A stretch of 64,000 nt of DNA from positions 8,156,001 through 8,220,000 of the forward strand of contig NZ_CP128846.1 in NCBI RefSeq assembly GCF_030388665.1, written 5' to 3'. A program made the translations under genes and the position numbers. The notes beneath the pieces are model-generated. The model did not search any database. It worked only from the letters and a program-made list of their open reading frames with translations, and had not been told where the DNA came from. The stretch is from Streptomyces flavofungini (GTDB lineage: Bacteria > Actinomycetota > Actinomycetes > Streptomycetales > Streptomycetaceae). Every line of letters begins with the position of its first letter. Position 1 is the stretch's first letter. Below are positions 8,590-16,176 of the stretch, piece after piece.

Positions 8590-8748
8590 TCACGTGGGCC
8601 GGGAGAACACCATCGCCACGGTGAGCAGCCCGAGCACGACCCAGCCGAACCACAGCCAGCCGTTGCTCCCGAGCGCCACCGTGTACGCGGTCACCATCAC
8701 GAGCCCTCCGATGGTGAAAGCGCCCATCGTCTTCGTAGAACCAGGCAT
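8590..8748 (-). CDS. Small two-helix membrane protein downstream of ctaG
   Basis: The 52-residue product starts MPGSTKTMGAFT and has two hydrophobic helices, about residues 11-26 (FTIGGLVMVTAYTVAL) and 31-47 (aromatic WLWFGWVVLGLLTVAMV), joined by a tight GSNG turn. It ends SRPT. The ATG at 8748 is preceded by a GAGGAGGCA ribosome-binding site, which supports real translation. It lies 93 bases downstream of ctaG on the same strand, so it may be a small membrane partner in respiratory-complex assembly. That link is inferred from position only, and I recognise no family. Confidence 0.75.
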   Translation of the reverse strand: MPGSTKTMGAFTIGGLVMVTAYTVALGSNGWLWFGWVVLGLLTVAMVFSRPT

Positions 8749-8841
8749 CGCCCTGCCTCCTCAAACGCAGGTCGGGCGTCCGGTGACCCGGGCGCCGAAC
8801 CGTGGCCTGAGTCCATCCTCACCCGCGATGCCACCCGGCCG

Positions 8842-9801
8842 CTAGCGTCCGCGTGCCGCCAGTGACGCCAGATAGGCGTTGTACTCCTCCAGCTCCTTGT
8901 CCCCGTCGCGGTCGGCGGCGCGGTCCTTGCGGCGGCCTTCGCGCTGGTCGGAGCGGTACCACTGGAAGAGCAGGGCGATCAGTACGAGCACCGAGGGGAT
9001 CTCGCTGAACGCCCAGGCGATGCCGCCCGCCGCGTTCTGGTCGGCGAGCGCGTCGACGCCCAGCGAGGCCGGGGGGTTCTTGTACGTGTCGATCATGGGC
9101 TCGGATGCCATCATCAGGGCGATGCCGAAGAACGCGTGGAACGGCATGCCCGCGAAGAGCTCCAGCATCCGCATCAGATAGCCCGGCCGGTGCGGGCCCG
9201 GGTCCACGCCCATGATCGGCCAGAAGAACACCAGGCCGACGGCGAGGAAGTGCACCATCATGCCGATGTGCCCGGCCTTGGAGCCCATCAAGGTGTCGAA
9301 GAGCGGCGTGAAGTACAGCGCGTACAGGCTCGCGATGAACAGCGGGATCGTGAACGCGGGGTGCGTGATGATCCGTACGTAGCGGCTGTGCAGCAGGGCG
9401 AGCAGCAGCTCGCGCGGGCCCTTGCGGCCGCGGCCCGCGACCGGCAGGGCCCGGAGCGCCAGCGTGATCGGGGCGCCGAGGAGCAGCAGGATCGGCGAGA
9501 GCATGCTGATGATCATGTGCTGCACCATGTGCACGCTGAACAGGACCATGCCGTAGTCGTTCAGCTTGGTGCACATTACAAGCAGAATGGTCAGGACGCC
9601 GACGACGAACGAGACGGTGCGGCCCACCGGCCACTTGTCGCCGCGTCGCACCAGACGGACGACGCCCCACCCGTAGAGGGCGAGGGCCACCAGGCAGCCG
9701 ATGAGGAAGAAGGGGTCGGCCGAGGGTTCCAGGCCTCGCCCCAGCGTGAACGGCGGCAGATCCATGTTCATGCCATGCATGCCGTGCCCGCTGTGATCCA
9801 T
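8842..9801 (-). CDS. ctaG: CtaG/Caa3-type cytochrome c oxidase assembly membrane protein
   Basis: The 319-residue polytopic protein has a His/Met-rich N-terminus (MDHSGHGMHGMNMDL), a likely copper-binding segment, and about seven membrane helices. The family pattern is visible in FSVHMVQHMIISMLSPILLLLG, HPAFTIPLFIASLYALYFTPLF and PFHAFFGIALM. Proteins of this family (PF09678) help insert copper into cytochrome c oxidase. ATG 9801 was chosen because GGAG precedes it and the metal-rich N-terminus starts there; an open frame extends to 9846. The C-terminal tail is charged (REGRRKDRAADRDGDKELEE). The 52-residue membrane protein at 8590 follows on the same strand. Confidence 0.92.
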   Translation of the reverse strand: MDHSGHGMHGMNMDLPPFTLGRGLEPSADPFFLIGCLVALALYGWGVVRLVRRGDKWPVGRTVSFVVGVLTILLVMCTKLNDYGMVLFSVHMVQHMIISMLSPILLLLGAPITLALRALPVAGRGRKGPRELLLALLHSRYVRIITHPAFTIPLFIASLYALYFTPLFDTLMGSKAGHIGMMVHFLAVGLVFFWPIMGVDPGPHRPGYLMRMLELFAGMPFHAFFGIALMMASEPMIDTYKNPPASLGVDALADQNAAGGIAWAFSEIPSVLVLIALLFQWYRSDQREGRRKDRAADRDGDKELEEYNAYLASLAARGR

Positions 9802-9912
9802 CCGCTGGCTCCTGTTTCGTGCAGATTGTGCGCTGTGTGTCCGCACCAGAGTAGAACCGCCCCCGGCCGCGCTTGCGACCGGGGGCGAGTACGTGAAACG
9901 CGGACTACTGGC

Positions 9913-10938
9913 TCAGAGCACGCACTCCGCTTCCTCGTACCGCTCGTCGGGCACGGTCTTCAGCGTCTCGACGGCCTCGGCGAGCGGCACCGTCACGATG
10001 TCCGTGCCGCGCAGCGCCGTCATCCGGCCGAACTCGCCGCGGTGCACGGCCTCCACGGCGTGCCAGCCGAAGCGGGTGGCGAGCACGCGGTCGTACGCGG
10101 TGGGGGTGCCGCCGCGCTGCACATGGCCGAGGATCACCGGGCGGGCCTCCTTGCCGAGGCGCTGCTCCAGTTCGATGGAGAGCTGCCGGGCGATGCCCGC
10201 GAACCGCTCGTGGCCGTAGACGTCCTTGACGCCCTCGTCGAACTCCATGCTGCCCTCGCGGGGTTTGGCGCCCTCGGCGGCCACGACGATCGCGAACTTC
10301 TTGCCCGCCTCGAACCGCTCGCCGACCTTCTCCGCCAACTCCTCGATGTCGAAGGGCCGCTCGGGCACGACGATGGCGTGGGCGCCGGCCGCCATGCCGG
10401 AGTGCAGCGCGATCCAGCCGGTGTGCCGGCCCATGACCTCGACGATCAGGACGCGCTGGTGCGACTCGGCGGTGGTCTTCAGGCGGTCGAGGGCCTCGGT
10501 GGCGACCCCGACGGCCGTGTCGAAGCCGAACGTCACGTCGGTGACGGCGATGTCGTTGTCGATGGTCTTCGGCACGCCGACGATGGGCAGGCCCGCGTCG
10601 GAGAGCAGTCGGGCCGCCTTCAGCGTGCCCTCGCCGCCGATCGGGATGACCGCGTCGAGGCCGAGGTCGACGAGGTGGCCCTTGGCGCGTTCGACGCCGT
10701 CACGCAGATGGGCGGGCTGCACCCGGGAGGAGCCGAGGATCGTGCCGCCGCGGGCCAGGATGCCGCCGACCGCGTCCAGATCGAGCTTGCGGTAGTCGCA
10801 TTCGAGCAGGCCCCGCCAGCCGTCGTGGAAGCCGATGACCTCGTCGCCGTGGTCGACGACGGCGCGGTGGACGACGGACCGGATGACGGCGTTCAGGCCG
10901 GGGCAGTCGCCGCCGGAGGTCAGGACACCAATGCGCAT
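9913..10938 (-). CDS. pfkA: 6-phosphofructokinase
   Basis: This enzyme phosphorylates fructose 6-phosphate to fructose 1,6-bisphosphate in glycolysis. The 341-residue protein has the typical family-A landmarks: MRIGVLTSGGDCPGLNAVIR at the N-terminus, GGEGTLKAA, PKTIDNDI with the TID catalytic motif, MGRHTGWIA, and ILGHVQRGGTPTAYDR. The G after GGE is the residue that usually marks ATP rather than pyrophosphate as donor, so ATP dependence is likely. The start is ATG 10938, 222 bases after gatD on the same strand and beyond a hairpin terminator, so it is probably a separate transcription unit. Confidence 0.95.
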   Translation of the reverse strand: MRIGVLTSGGDCPGLNAVIRSVVHRAVVDHGDEVIGFHDGWRGLLECDYRKLDLDAVGGILARGGTILGSSRVQPAHLRDGVERAKGHLVDLGLDAVIPIGGEGTLKAARLLSDAGLPIVGVPKTIDNDIAVTDVTFGFDTAVGVATEALDRLKTTAESHQRVLIVEVMGRHTGWIALHSGMAAGAHAIVVPERPFDIEELAEKVGERFEAGKKFAIVVAAEGAKPREGSMEFDEGVKDVYGHERFAGIARQLSIELEQRLGKEARPVILGHVQRGGTPTAYDRVLATRFGWHAVEAVHRGEFGRMTALRGTDIVTVPLAEAVETLKTVPDERYEEAECVL

Positions 10939-11097
10939 AGCACGGAATACCTTTGCTACGTGGGTCGGTGACCGGACCCCGTCGTCCGGCTGGAACGTCG
11001 CCACCCTACCGGGGCCGGGGGGCGGTTCCCCTCGCCCGTCCGAGTGCTGGACGTGCCCCCGGCTCCCGCCGATCGCGCTGCGCGCCCGTCCTCGATC

Positions 11098-11125
11098 TCC
11101 CCCGAGCTCCTGAGGAGCAGGGGGA
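11098..11125 (-). terminator. Hairpin terminator after gatD
   Basis: TCCCCC (11098-11103) and GCTCC (11106-11110) pair with GGAGC (11114-11118) and GGGGGA (11120-11125), with a TGA loop and a 2/1-nt internal mismatch. It lies 35 bases downstream of the gatD stop and before pfkA. Confidence 0.6.
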
Positions 11126-11159
11126 CCCCCACGACGGGCTGCCTTCCCCCGCGGATGCG

Positions 11160-11894
11160 CTAGGCCGGCTGCTGCGCCGCGCTGATCCGCTCCGAGCGCA
11201 GCGCCTCGTACCAGCGGTCGTCCGTCGGCGGCAGCGCGTTCACGTCCAGGGCCAGCTTCAGGAGCAGGTCCGCGATGAGGGGGTTGCGGGCGAGCACGGG
11301 GCCGTGCATGTACGTGCCGAAGACGGTGCCGTTGTACGCGCCCTCCGTGCCGTCCCCGGTGCCGTTGCCCTTGCCGAGGCGGACGCGGGCGAAGGGGCGC
11401 GAGCCCGGGCCGATGTGCGTGATGCCCTGGTGGTTCTCGAAGCCGGTCAGCTCGGGCAGGCCCAGCTGCGGGTCGATGTCGCCGAGCACGTCGCCGACGC
11501 AGCGCTCGCCCTCGCCGCGGGTGGAGACCACGTCGAGCAGGCCGAGGCCGGGCTCGCGCTGGCCGAGGTCGTTGATGAACTCGTTGCCGAGGATCTGGTA
11601 GCCCGCGCACACCGAGAAGACGATGGCGCCGTTGCCCACGGCCCGCTGCAGTCCGCCGTCGCGGCGCAGCCGCTCGGAGGCCAGCCGCTGCGGGCGGTCC
11701 TCACCGCCGCCGATCAGGTAGATGTCGCCGGAGGTGGGCACCGGCTGGTCGCTGCGGACGTCGTACCGCTCGACCTGGAGGCCGCGCTGGCGGGCGCGGC
11801 GCTCGACGACGAGGGCGTTGCCCTGGTCGCCGTACGTGCTCAGCAGGTCCGGGTAGACCCACACCAGACGCAGGCTGTTGTCGCTCATGCTCAT
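11160..11894 (-). CDS. gatD: Lipid II isoglutaminyl synthase, glutamine amidotransferase subunit GatD
   Basis: GatD supplies ammonia from glutamine to MurT, which amidates the alpha-carboxyl of D-Glu in lipid II. The 244-residue protein is of CobB/CobQ glutaminase type. It has the nucleophile Cys in FSVCAGYQILG, an ENHQGITHIG block and the His in YMHGPVLARNP. It lacks the dethiobiotin-synthase-like ATPase domain of full CobB proteins, as expected for GatD. It lies 41 bases downstream of murT on the same strand, so the two are an operon. The start is ATG 11894 with AGGGACC upstream; ATG 11888 is a close alternative. Confidence 0.93.
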   Translation of the reverse strand: MSMSDNSLRLVWVYPDLLSTYGDQGNALVVERRARQRGLQVERYDVRSDQPVPTSGDIYLIGGGEDRPQRLASERLRRDGGLQRAVGNGAIVFSVCAGYQILGNEFINDLGQREPGLGLLDVVSTRGEGERCVGDVLGDIDPQLGLPELTGFENHQGITHIGPGSRPFARVRLGKGNGTGDGTEGAYNGTVFGTYMHGPVLARNPLIADLLLKLALDVNALPPTDDRWYEALRSERISAAQQPA

Positions 11895-11935
11895 TGGTCC
11901 CTACGAAGCTCTCGAAGTGCGGGGGGTCCGGGGCG

Positions 11936-13183
11936 TCAGTTGCCTACGCGGCGGCGCAGGTCCTGGAACGCGGTGTAGTTCGCGATCGTCTCGATGCGTC
12001 CGGGCGGCGCGAGCTGCACGGCCTCGTCGAGCGTCTCGCAGACGCGGAAGTCCAGGCCCGCGACCTCGAGCCGGACGGCCAGGTCCAGCTTGCGGTCGCC
12101 GAGCACGAAGATCGGGCGCCCGGCGAGGCGGGTGTAGTCGACGTCCCACAGCCAGGAGGTGTCCGTGCCGTCGGCGCCGCGGGCGTTCACCGACAGGACC
12201 ACCGGGGCGGGGGCCGGGTCGATCAGCGAAAACGTTTCGAGCCAGCCCGCCGGGTTCTTCGCGAGCAGCAGGCGCAGGTCGCGGCCCTGGAACTGGACGA
12301 CGTCGTAGCGGCCCGCGACGGCCTGCACCTGGTACATCCGCTCCAGGGCGACCTGCGGGGGCACGCCGAAGACGGCGGCGACGGCGGCCGACGAGGCGGC
12401 GTTGGCCTTGTTCGCCCGGCCGGGGAGCTGGAGGTGGATGGGCCAGGCGGAGCCGTGCGGGTCGAGGACGTAGTCACCGGAGAGGGCCCAGCTCGGCGCG
12501 GGACGGCGGAAGCCGCACTCGCCGCAGAACCAGTCGTCGCCGGGGCGCTGCATGACGCCGCCGCACGCCGGGCAGGACCAGGCGTCGTCCTTCCACTCCT
12601 GGCCCGCGGCCACCCACACCACGTTCGGCGAGGAGGAGGCGGCCCAGACGACCAGCGGGTCGTCGGCGTTGGCGATGACGACGGCCTTGGATCCGGCCAG
12701 GCCCTCGCGCCACTTCTCGGCGAGCATGCGGGTCTCACCGGCGCGGTCGAGCTGGTCGCGGGAGAGGTTCAGGAGCGCGATCGCCTTGGGGTCGACGTCA
12801 CGGGCGACGCCCGCCAGGTACTTCTCGTCGACCTCGATCACGCCGAACCGCGCGTCGGAGCCGCCCGCGAGCGCGGAGGTGATCCCGGCAGGCATGTTGG
12901 CGCCGAGGGCGTTGGAGACGACCGGGCCGCTGGCGCGCAGGGCCTCGGCGATCAGCCGCGTCGTGGTGGTCTTGCCGTTGGTGGCCGAGACGAGCACCAC
13001 GTCCAGGTGCGTGGCGAGCCGTCCGAGGAGCTCCGGGTCCAGCCGGAGGGCCACCTTGCCGCCGATCACCGATCCGCTGCCGCGGCCCGCCGCGCGCGAC
13101 ACCGCCGCGGCCGCCTTGCCCGCCGTCACGGCCAGCTTGGCCCGCGGCGACAGCGGGTCTGCACTGCCAGGGTGTCCTGCCAT
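11936..13183 (-). CDS. murT: Lipid II isoglutaminyl synthase, Mur-ligase-like subunit MurT
   Basis: The 415-residue Mur ligase homologue activates the D-Glu carboxyl of lipid II for amidation with ammonia from GatD. The P-loop is SATNGKTTTTRLIAEALR, followed by a Mur-ligase middle domain. A four-cysteine ribbon insert (CPACGG ... CGECG), characteristic of MurT and probably zinc-binding, lies at about residues 203-228. The DUF1727-type C-terminal domain follows. ATG 13183 has a strong AAGGAGG site. It is divergent from def, with 137 bp between the two starts. The pair is a conserved peptidoglycan-modification unit of Gram-positive bacteria. Confidence 0.94.
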   Translation of the reverse strand: MAGHPGSADPLSPRAKLAVTAGKAAAAVSRAAGRGSGSVIGGKVALRLDPELLGRLATHLDVVLVSATNGKTTTTRLIAEALRASGPVVSNALGANMPAGITSALAGGSDARFGVIEVDEKYLAGVARDVDPKAIALLNLSRDQLDRAGETRMLAEKWREGLAGSKAVVIANADDPLVVWAASSSPNVVWVAAGQEWKDDAWSCPACGGVMQRPGDDWFCGECGFRRPAPSWALSGDYVLDPHGSAWPIHLQLPGRANKANAASSAAVAAVFGVPPQVALERMYQVQAVAGRYDVVQFQGRDLRLLLAKNPAGWLETFSLIDPAPAPVVLSVNARGADGTDTSWLWDVDYTRLAGRPIFVLGDRKLDLAVRLEVAGLDFRVCETLDEAVQLAPPGRIETIANYTAFQDLRRRVGN

Positions 13184-13307
13184 CTCTCGTGATCCTCCTT
13201 GCGTACGGCGCCGCGCCTGCCCGGCATCGTGTCGGGCCAGCCTATCGAGATCGGCAGACAAGCCCGAATCACACCACCTGCTCACGCTGCTGCTCTCCCC
13301 TGGACCG

Positions 13308-13313
13308 TACTCT
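13308..13313 (+). promoter_or_regulatory. Candidate -10 element giving leaderless def mRNA
   Basis: TACTCT fits the actinobacterial TANNNT pattern and ends seven bases before the def ATG (13321), with no ribosome-binding site in between. This spacing would give transcription starting at or next to the start codon. No clear -35 element is seen. Confidence 0.4.
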
Positions 13314-13320
13314 TGCCGCC

Positions 13321-13887
13321 ATGCGACACGGCTCGATCCCGGGCGCCTCAGGGCGCGTACGACCCCTGACCCTGCTCGGTGACCCCGTGCTGCACACCCC
13401 CGGCGCGGAGGTGACCGACTTCGGTCCCCGACTGGCCGCGCTCGTCGAGGACATGTTCGCCACGATGTACGCGGCCAGGGGCGTCGGCCTGGCCGCGAAT
13501 CAGATCGGCGTCGGCCTCAGGGTGTTCGTCTACGACTGCCCCGACGACGAGGACGTGCGCCACCTCGGGCACCTGGTGAACCCGCGCCTGGTCGATGTGG
13601 ACGGGGTGAGCGTCCGGGGGCCGGAAGGGTGTCTGTCGCTGCCGGGCCTGGAGGCAGCGACCCCGCGCTTCGACCACGCCGTCCTGGAGGGCGTCACGAT
13701 GCGCGGGGACGCGGTGCGGGTGCACGGCACCGGGTTCTTCGCGCGCTGCCTGCAGCACGAGTACGACCACCTGGAGGGCGGGGTGTACACCGATCACGTC
13801 ACCGGGTGGCGCCGCCGCCGGGTGCTGCGCCAGGCGGCGAGGGCTCCCTGGGCGAACGGCGCCAAAGCCGCGGTCCCCACGGCCTGA
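13321..13887 (+). CDS. def: Peptide deformylase
   Basis: Def removes the N-formyl group from nascent proteins. The 188-residue protein has all three metalloprotease motifs: GVGLAANQIG (motif I, with Asn where most enzymes have Pro), EGCLSLPG (motif II, Cys ligand) and QHEYDHLEG (motif III, two His ligands and catalytic Glu). ATG 13321 gives the family length. The open frame extends upstream to 13189, but that part has no family similarity. It is divergent from murT. A 12-bp tandem repeat contains the stop codon and supplies a second in-frame TGA four codons later. Streptomycetes usually have several def genes, so this may be a secondary copy. Confidence 0.95.
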   Translation: MRHGSIPGASGRVRPLTLLGDPVLHTPGAEVTDFGPRLAALVEDMFATMYAARGVGLAANQIGVGLRVFVYDCPDDEDVRHLGHLVNPRLVDVDGVSVRGPEGCLSLPGLEAATPRFDHAVLEGVTMRGDAVRVHGTGFFARCLQHEYDHLEGGVYTDHVTGWRRRRVLRQAARAPWANGAKAAVPTA

Positions 13888-13904
13888 ACCGCGGCCTGAA
13901 CGGC
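13881..13904 (+). repeat. 12-bp tandem repeat spanning the def stop codon
   Basis: GGCCTGAACCGC (13881-13892, holding TGA 13885-13887) is followed by GGCCTGAACGGC (13893-13904). The period is a multiple of three, so the second TGA (13897-13899) is in frame. Confidence 0.85.
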
Positions 13905-13950
13905 GGTCACCGCCGTCCAGGAAGCTCCGCGAAGGCCGTCCCGCGAGCCC

Positions 13951-14598
13951 TCAGAAGCCGGGCCCGCCCATGCGGTTGCCCGCCGCCGCGAGCCGGCCCC
14001 ACAGCAGGTCGGCCAGGCTGCCCACCAACTCGGCGCGCGAGCAGGGCCGTTCGCCGAGCCACCAGTCGCCGGCCGCGTGCATCATGCCGACGATGCCGTG
14101 GCCCCAGACCCGGGCGAGGCGGCCGCTCTCCGGGCCGAGGTCGACCCGCTCCTCGATGACCTCGGCCAGCTCCTCGCCGAGGCGGCGAAGGAGCGGGGCG
14201 GAGTGCAGGCCGACGTCGAAGCCGCCCTGGTCGCCGGTCGTGCCCGCCTCCGAGGGGTGCATCAGGAAGCGATAGACCTGCGGGCGGGCCTCGATCGCCG
14301 CGAGGTAGGTGTCGAGCGTCGCCTCCACCCGCTCCCGGCGCTCGGCGGGGGCGTCGAGTGCCGCGCGCAGCGAGTCGAGCAGGGCGTCGGTGTGCCGCTT
14401 GGCGAGGGCCGCGTACAGTCCGCCCTTGTCGCCGAAGTGCCGGTACAGGATGGGCTTGGTGATGCCCGCCTCGGCGGCGATGGCGTTCATCGAGGCGCCG
14501 GGTCCGTCACGGAGCACGACGCGGTCGGCCGCCTCCAGAAGCTCGCGTCGCCGTTGCTCGGCGGACCGCTGCTGATCGGTCCGCTGGGTGGTCTCCAT
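13951..14598 (-). CDS. TetR-family transcriptional regulator
   Basis: The 215-residue regulator has an N-terminal TetR DNA-binding domain (about residues 17-63: RRELLEAADRVVLRDGPGASMNAIAAEAGITKPILYRHFGDK). The helical ligand domain includes RPQVYRFLMHP, a pattern common in regulators of fatty-acid or acyl-CoA genes. The start is ATG 14598 with AGAGAGAC upstream. It is divergent from the acyl-CoA dehydrogenase at 14788, and the shared region carries palindromes that fit an operator. Control of the dehydrogenase and of itself is the likely job; the ligand is probably an acyl-CoA, which is inference. Confidence 0.92.
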   Translation of the reverse strand: METTQRTDQQRSAEQRRRELLEAADRVVLRDGPGASMNAIAAEAGITKPILYRHFGDKGGLYAALAKRHTDALLDSLRAALDAPAERRERVEATLDTYLAAIEARPQVYRFLMHPSEAGTTGDQGGFDVGLHSAPLLRRLGEELAEVIEERVDLGPESGRLARVWGHGIVGMMHAAGDWWLGERPCSRAELVGSLADLLWGRLAAAGNRMGGPGF

Positions 14599-14622
14599 GG
14601 GGTGTCTCTCCGCCCGTGCGAT

Positions 14623-14663
14623 TGCCTGACGCACGCGCCGTGCGAAATGCCTGACGCACGCGC
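14623..14663. repeat. 16-bp direct repeat in the TetR/dehydrogenase intergenic region
   Basis: TGCCTGACGCACGCGC occurs at 14623-14638 and 14648-14663, 25 bases apart start to start. It is just upstream of the TetR gene start (14598, minus strand) and could affect its 5' untranslated region. Confidence 0.8.
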
Positions 14664-14709
14664 AACGTAACACTCGCGGGAGGGTGCGCATCGAACGGGC
14701 TGCCGGGAG

Positions 14710-14757
14710 TTGACATCGGCTACCGGCCGGTAACACACTCCAGTTACCGGAAGTAAC
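14710..14757. promoter_or_regulatory. Candidate promoter and TetR operators for the acyl-CoA dehydrogenase
   Basis: TTGACA (14710-14715) is followed 15 bases later by TAACAC, a possible promoter reading toward 14788. The perfect palindrome TACCGGCCGGTA (14721-14732) lies between the two boxes, and a second inverted repeat GTTAC-N5-GTAAC (14743-14757) lies downstream. Both contain a TTACCGG/TACCGG core. Binding by the divergent TetR product would block the promoter. Confidence 0.6.
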
Positions 14758-14787
14758 GTAGCAGGGTTCCGCAGTCCTGGAGGGGTC

Positions 14788-16023
14788 ATGGCCGAGTTCA
14801 CCATGGAGCTGAGTGACGAGCAGAAGGAGGTCCGGGACTGGCTCCACGGGTTCGCCGCCGACGTGATCCGCCCCGCGGCCGCCGAGTGGGACGAGCGCGA
14901 GGAGACGCCCTGGCCGGTGATCCAGGAGGCGGCGAAGGTCGGCATCTACTCCCTGGACTTCTACGCCCAGCAGTTCTTCGACCCCACCGGCCTCGGCATA
15001 CCCATGGCGATGGAGGAGCTCTTCTGGGGCGACGCGGGCATCGCCCTCTCCATCGTCGGCACCGGCCTCGCGGCCGTCGGCGTCCTCGCCAACGGCACCG
15101 AGGAGCAGATCGGCACCTGGATCCCGCAGATGTACGGCGACGTGAACGACGTGAAGGTCGCCGCCTTCTGCTCCTCCGAGCCGGACGCGGGCTCCGACGT
15201 CGCGTCCATGCGCACCCGCGCGGTGTACGACGAGGCCAAGGACGAGTGGGTCCTGAGCGGCACCAAGACCTGGGCGACCAACGGCGGCATCGCGGGCGTC
15301 CACGTGGTCGTCGCGGTGGTCGACCCCGAACTCGGCTCCAAGGGGCACGCGTCCTTCATCGTGCCGCCGAACACCCCGGGCCTCTCCCAGGGCCAGAAGT
15401 TCAAGAAGCACGGCATCCGCGCCTCGCACACCGCCGAGGTCGTCCTGGAGGACGTGCGCGTCCCCGGCTCCTGTCTGCTCGGCGGCAAGGACAAGCTGGA
15501 CGAGCGCCTGGCACGCGCGCGTGAGCGCGCGAAGAGCGCGGGCAAGGACGGGGAGCGGCTGAAGAACGCCGCCATGGCGACGTTCGAGGCGTCCCGCCCG
15601 GCGGTCGGCGCGATGGCGGTGGGCACGGCCCGCGCCGCGTACGAGGAGGCGTTGGAGTACGCCAAGACGCGTACGCAGTTCGGCCGCCCGATCATCGACA
15701 ACCAGGGCGTGGCCTTCCAGTTGGCCGACATGCGGACGCAGATCGACGCGGCCCGGCTCCTGGTGTGGCGGGCGTCCTGGATGGCCACCACGGGCAAGAA
15801 GTTCGAGTCGGCCGAGGGCTCGATGTCCAAGCTGTTCGCGAGCGAGACCGCGAAGAAGGTCACCGCCCAGGCGATCCAGATCCTCGGCGGCAACGGCTTC
15901 ACCCGGGAGTACCCGGTGGAGCGCATGCACCGGGACGCCGCGATCTACACGATCTTCGAGGGCACGAGCGAGATCCAGCGTCTGGTCATCGCCCGCACGC
16001 TGTCGGGGCTGCCGATCCGCTGA
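14788..16023 (+). CDS. Acyl-CoA dehydrogenase
   Basis: This flavoenzyme introduces the alpha,beta double bond in acyl-CoA thioesters (fatty-acid beta-oxidation or branched-chain catabolism). The 411-residue protein has the three expected domains. The helical N-terminal domain starts MELSDEQKEVRDW. The middle beta-domain has FAD/substrate motifs FCSSEPDAGSD and TKTWATNGG. The C-terminal domain has RTQFGRPIIDNQGVAFQLADM and ILGGNGFTREYPVERMHRDA. The motif YTIFEGTSEIQRLVIAR contains the Glu at the catalytic position. It is divergent from a TetR gene that probably represses it. Chain-length specificity cannot be told from sequence. Confidence 0.95.
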   Translation: MAEFTMELSDEQKEVRDWLHGFAADVIRPAAAEWDEREETPWPVIQEAAKVGIYSLDFYAQQFFDPTGLGIPMAMEELFWGDAGIALSIVGTGLAAVGVLANGTEEQIGTWIPQMYGDVNDVKVAAFCSSEPDAGSDVASMRTRAVYDEAKDEWVLSGTKTWATNGGIAGVHVVVAVVDPELGSKGHASFIVPPNTPGLSQGQKFKKHGIRASHTAEVVLEDVRVPGSCLLGGKDKLDERLARARERAKSAGKDGERLKNAAMATFEASRPAVGAMAVGTARAAYEEALEYAKTRTQFGRPIIDNQGVAFQLADMRTQIDAARLLVWRASWMATTGKKFESAEGSMSKLFASETAKKVTAQAIQILGGNGFTREYPVERMHRDAAIYTIFEGTSEIQRLVIARTLSGLPIR

Positions 16024-16176
16024 CGGGCGGCGGGGCCTGCGGTTCGGGGGCGGGCCATGGGGGGGCGCGGGGCGTGTGACAGGTGGTGGGGGACGGGGCG
16101 GAGGGGGCGCTCTGGCAGGCGCCATGGTCATGCCATTACCGTGGCATGCCCGCGTTCCCTCTGCCGAGGAGTGCCG

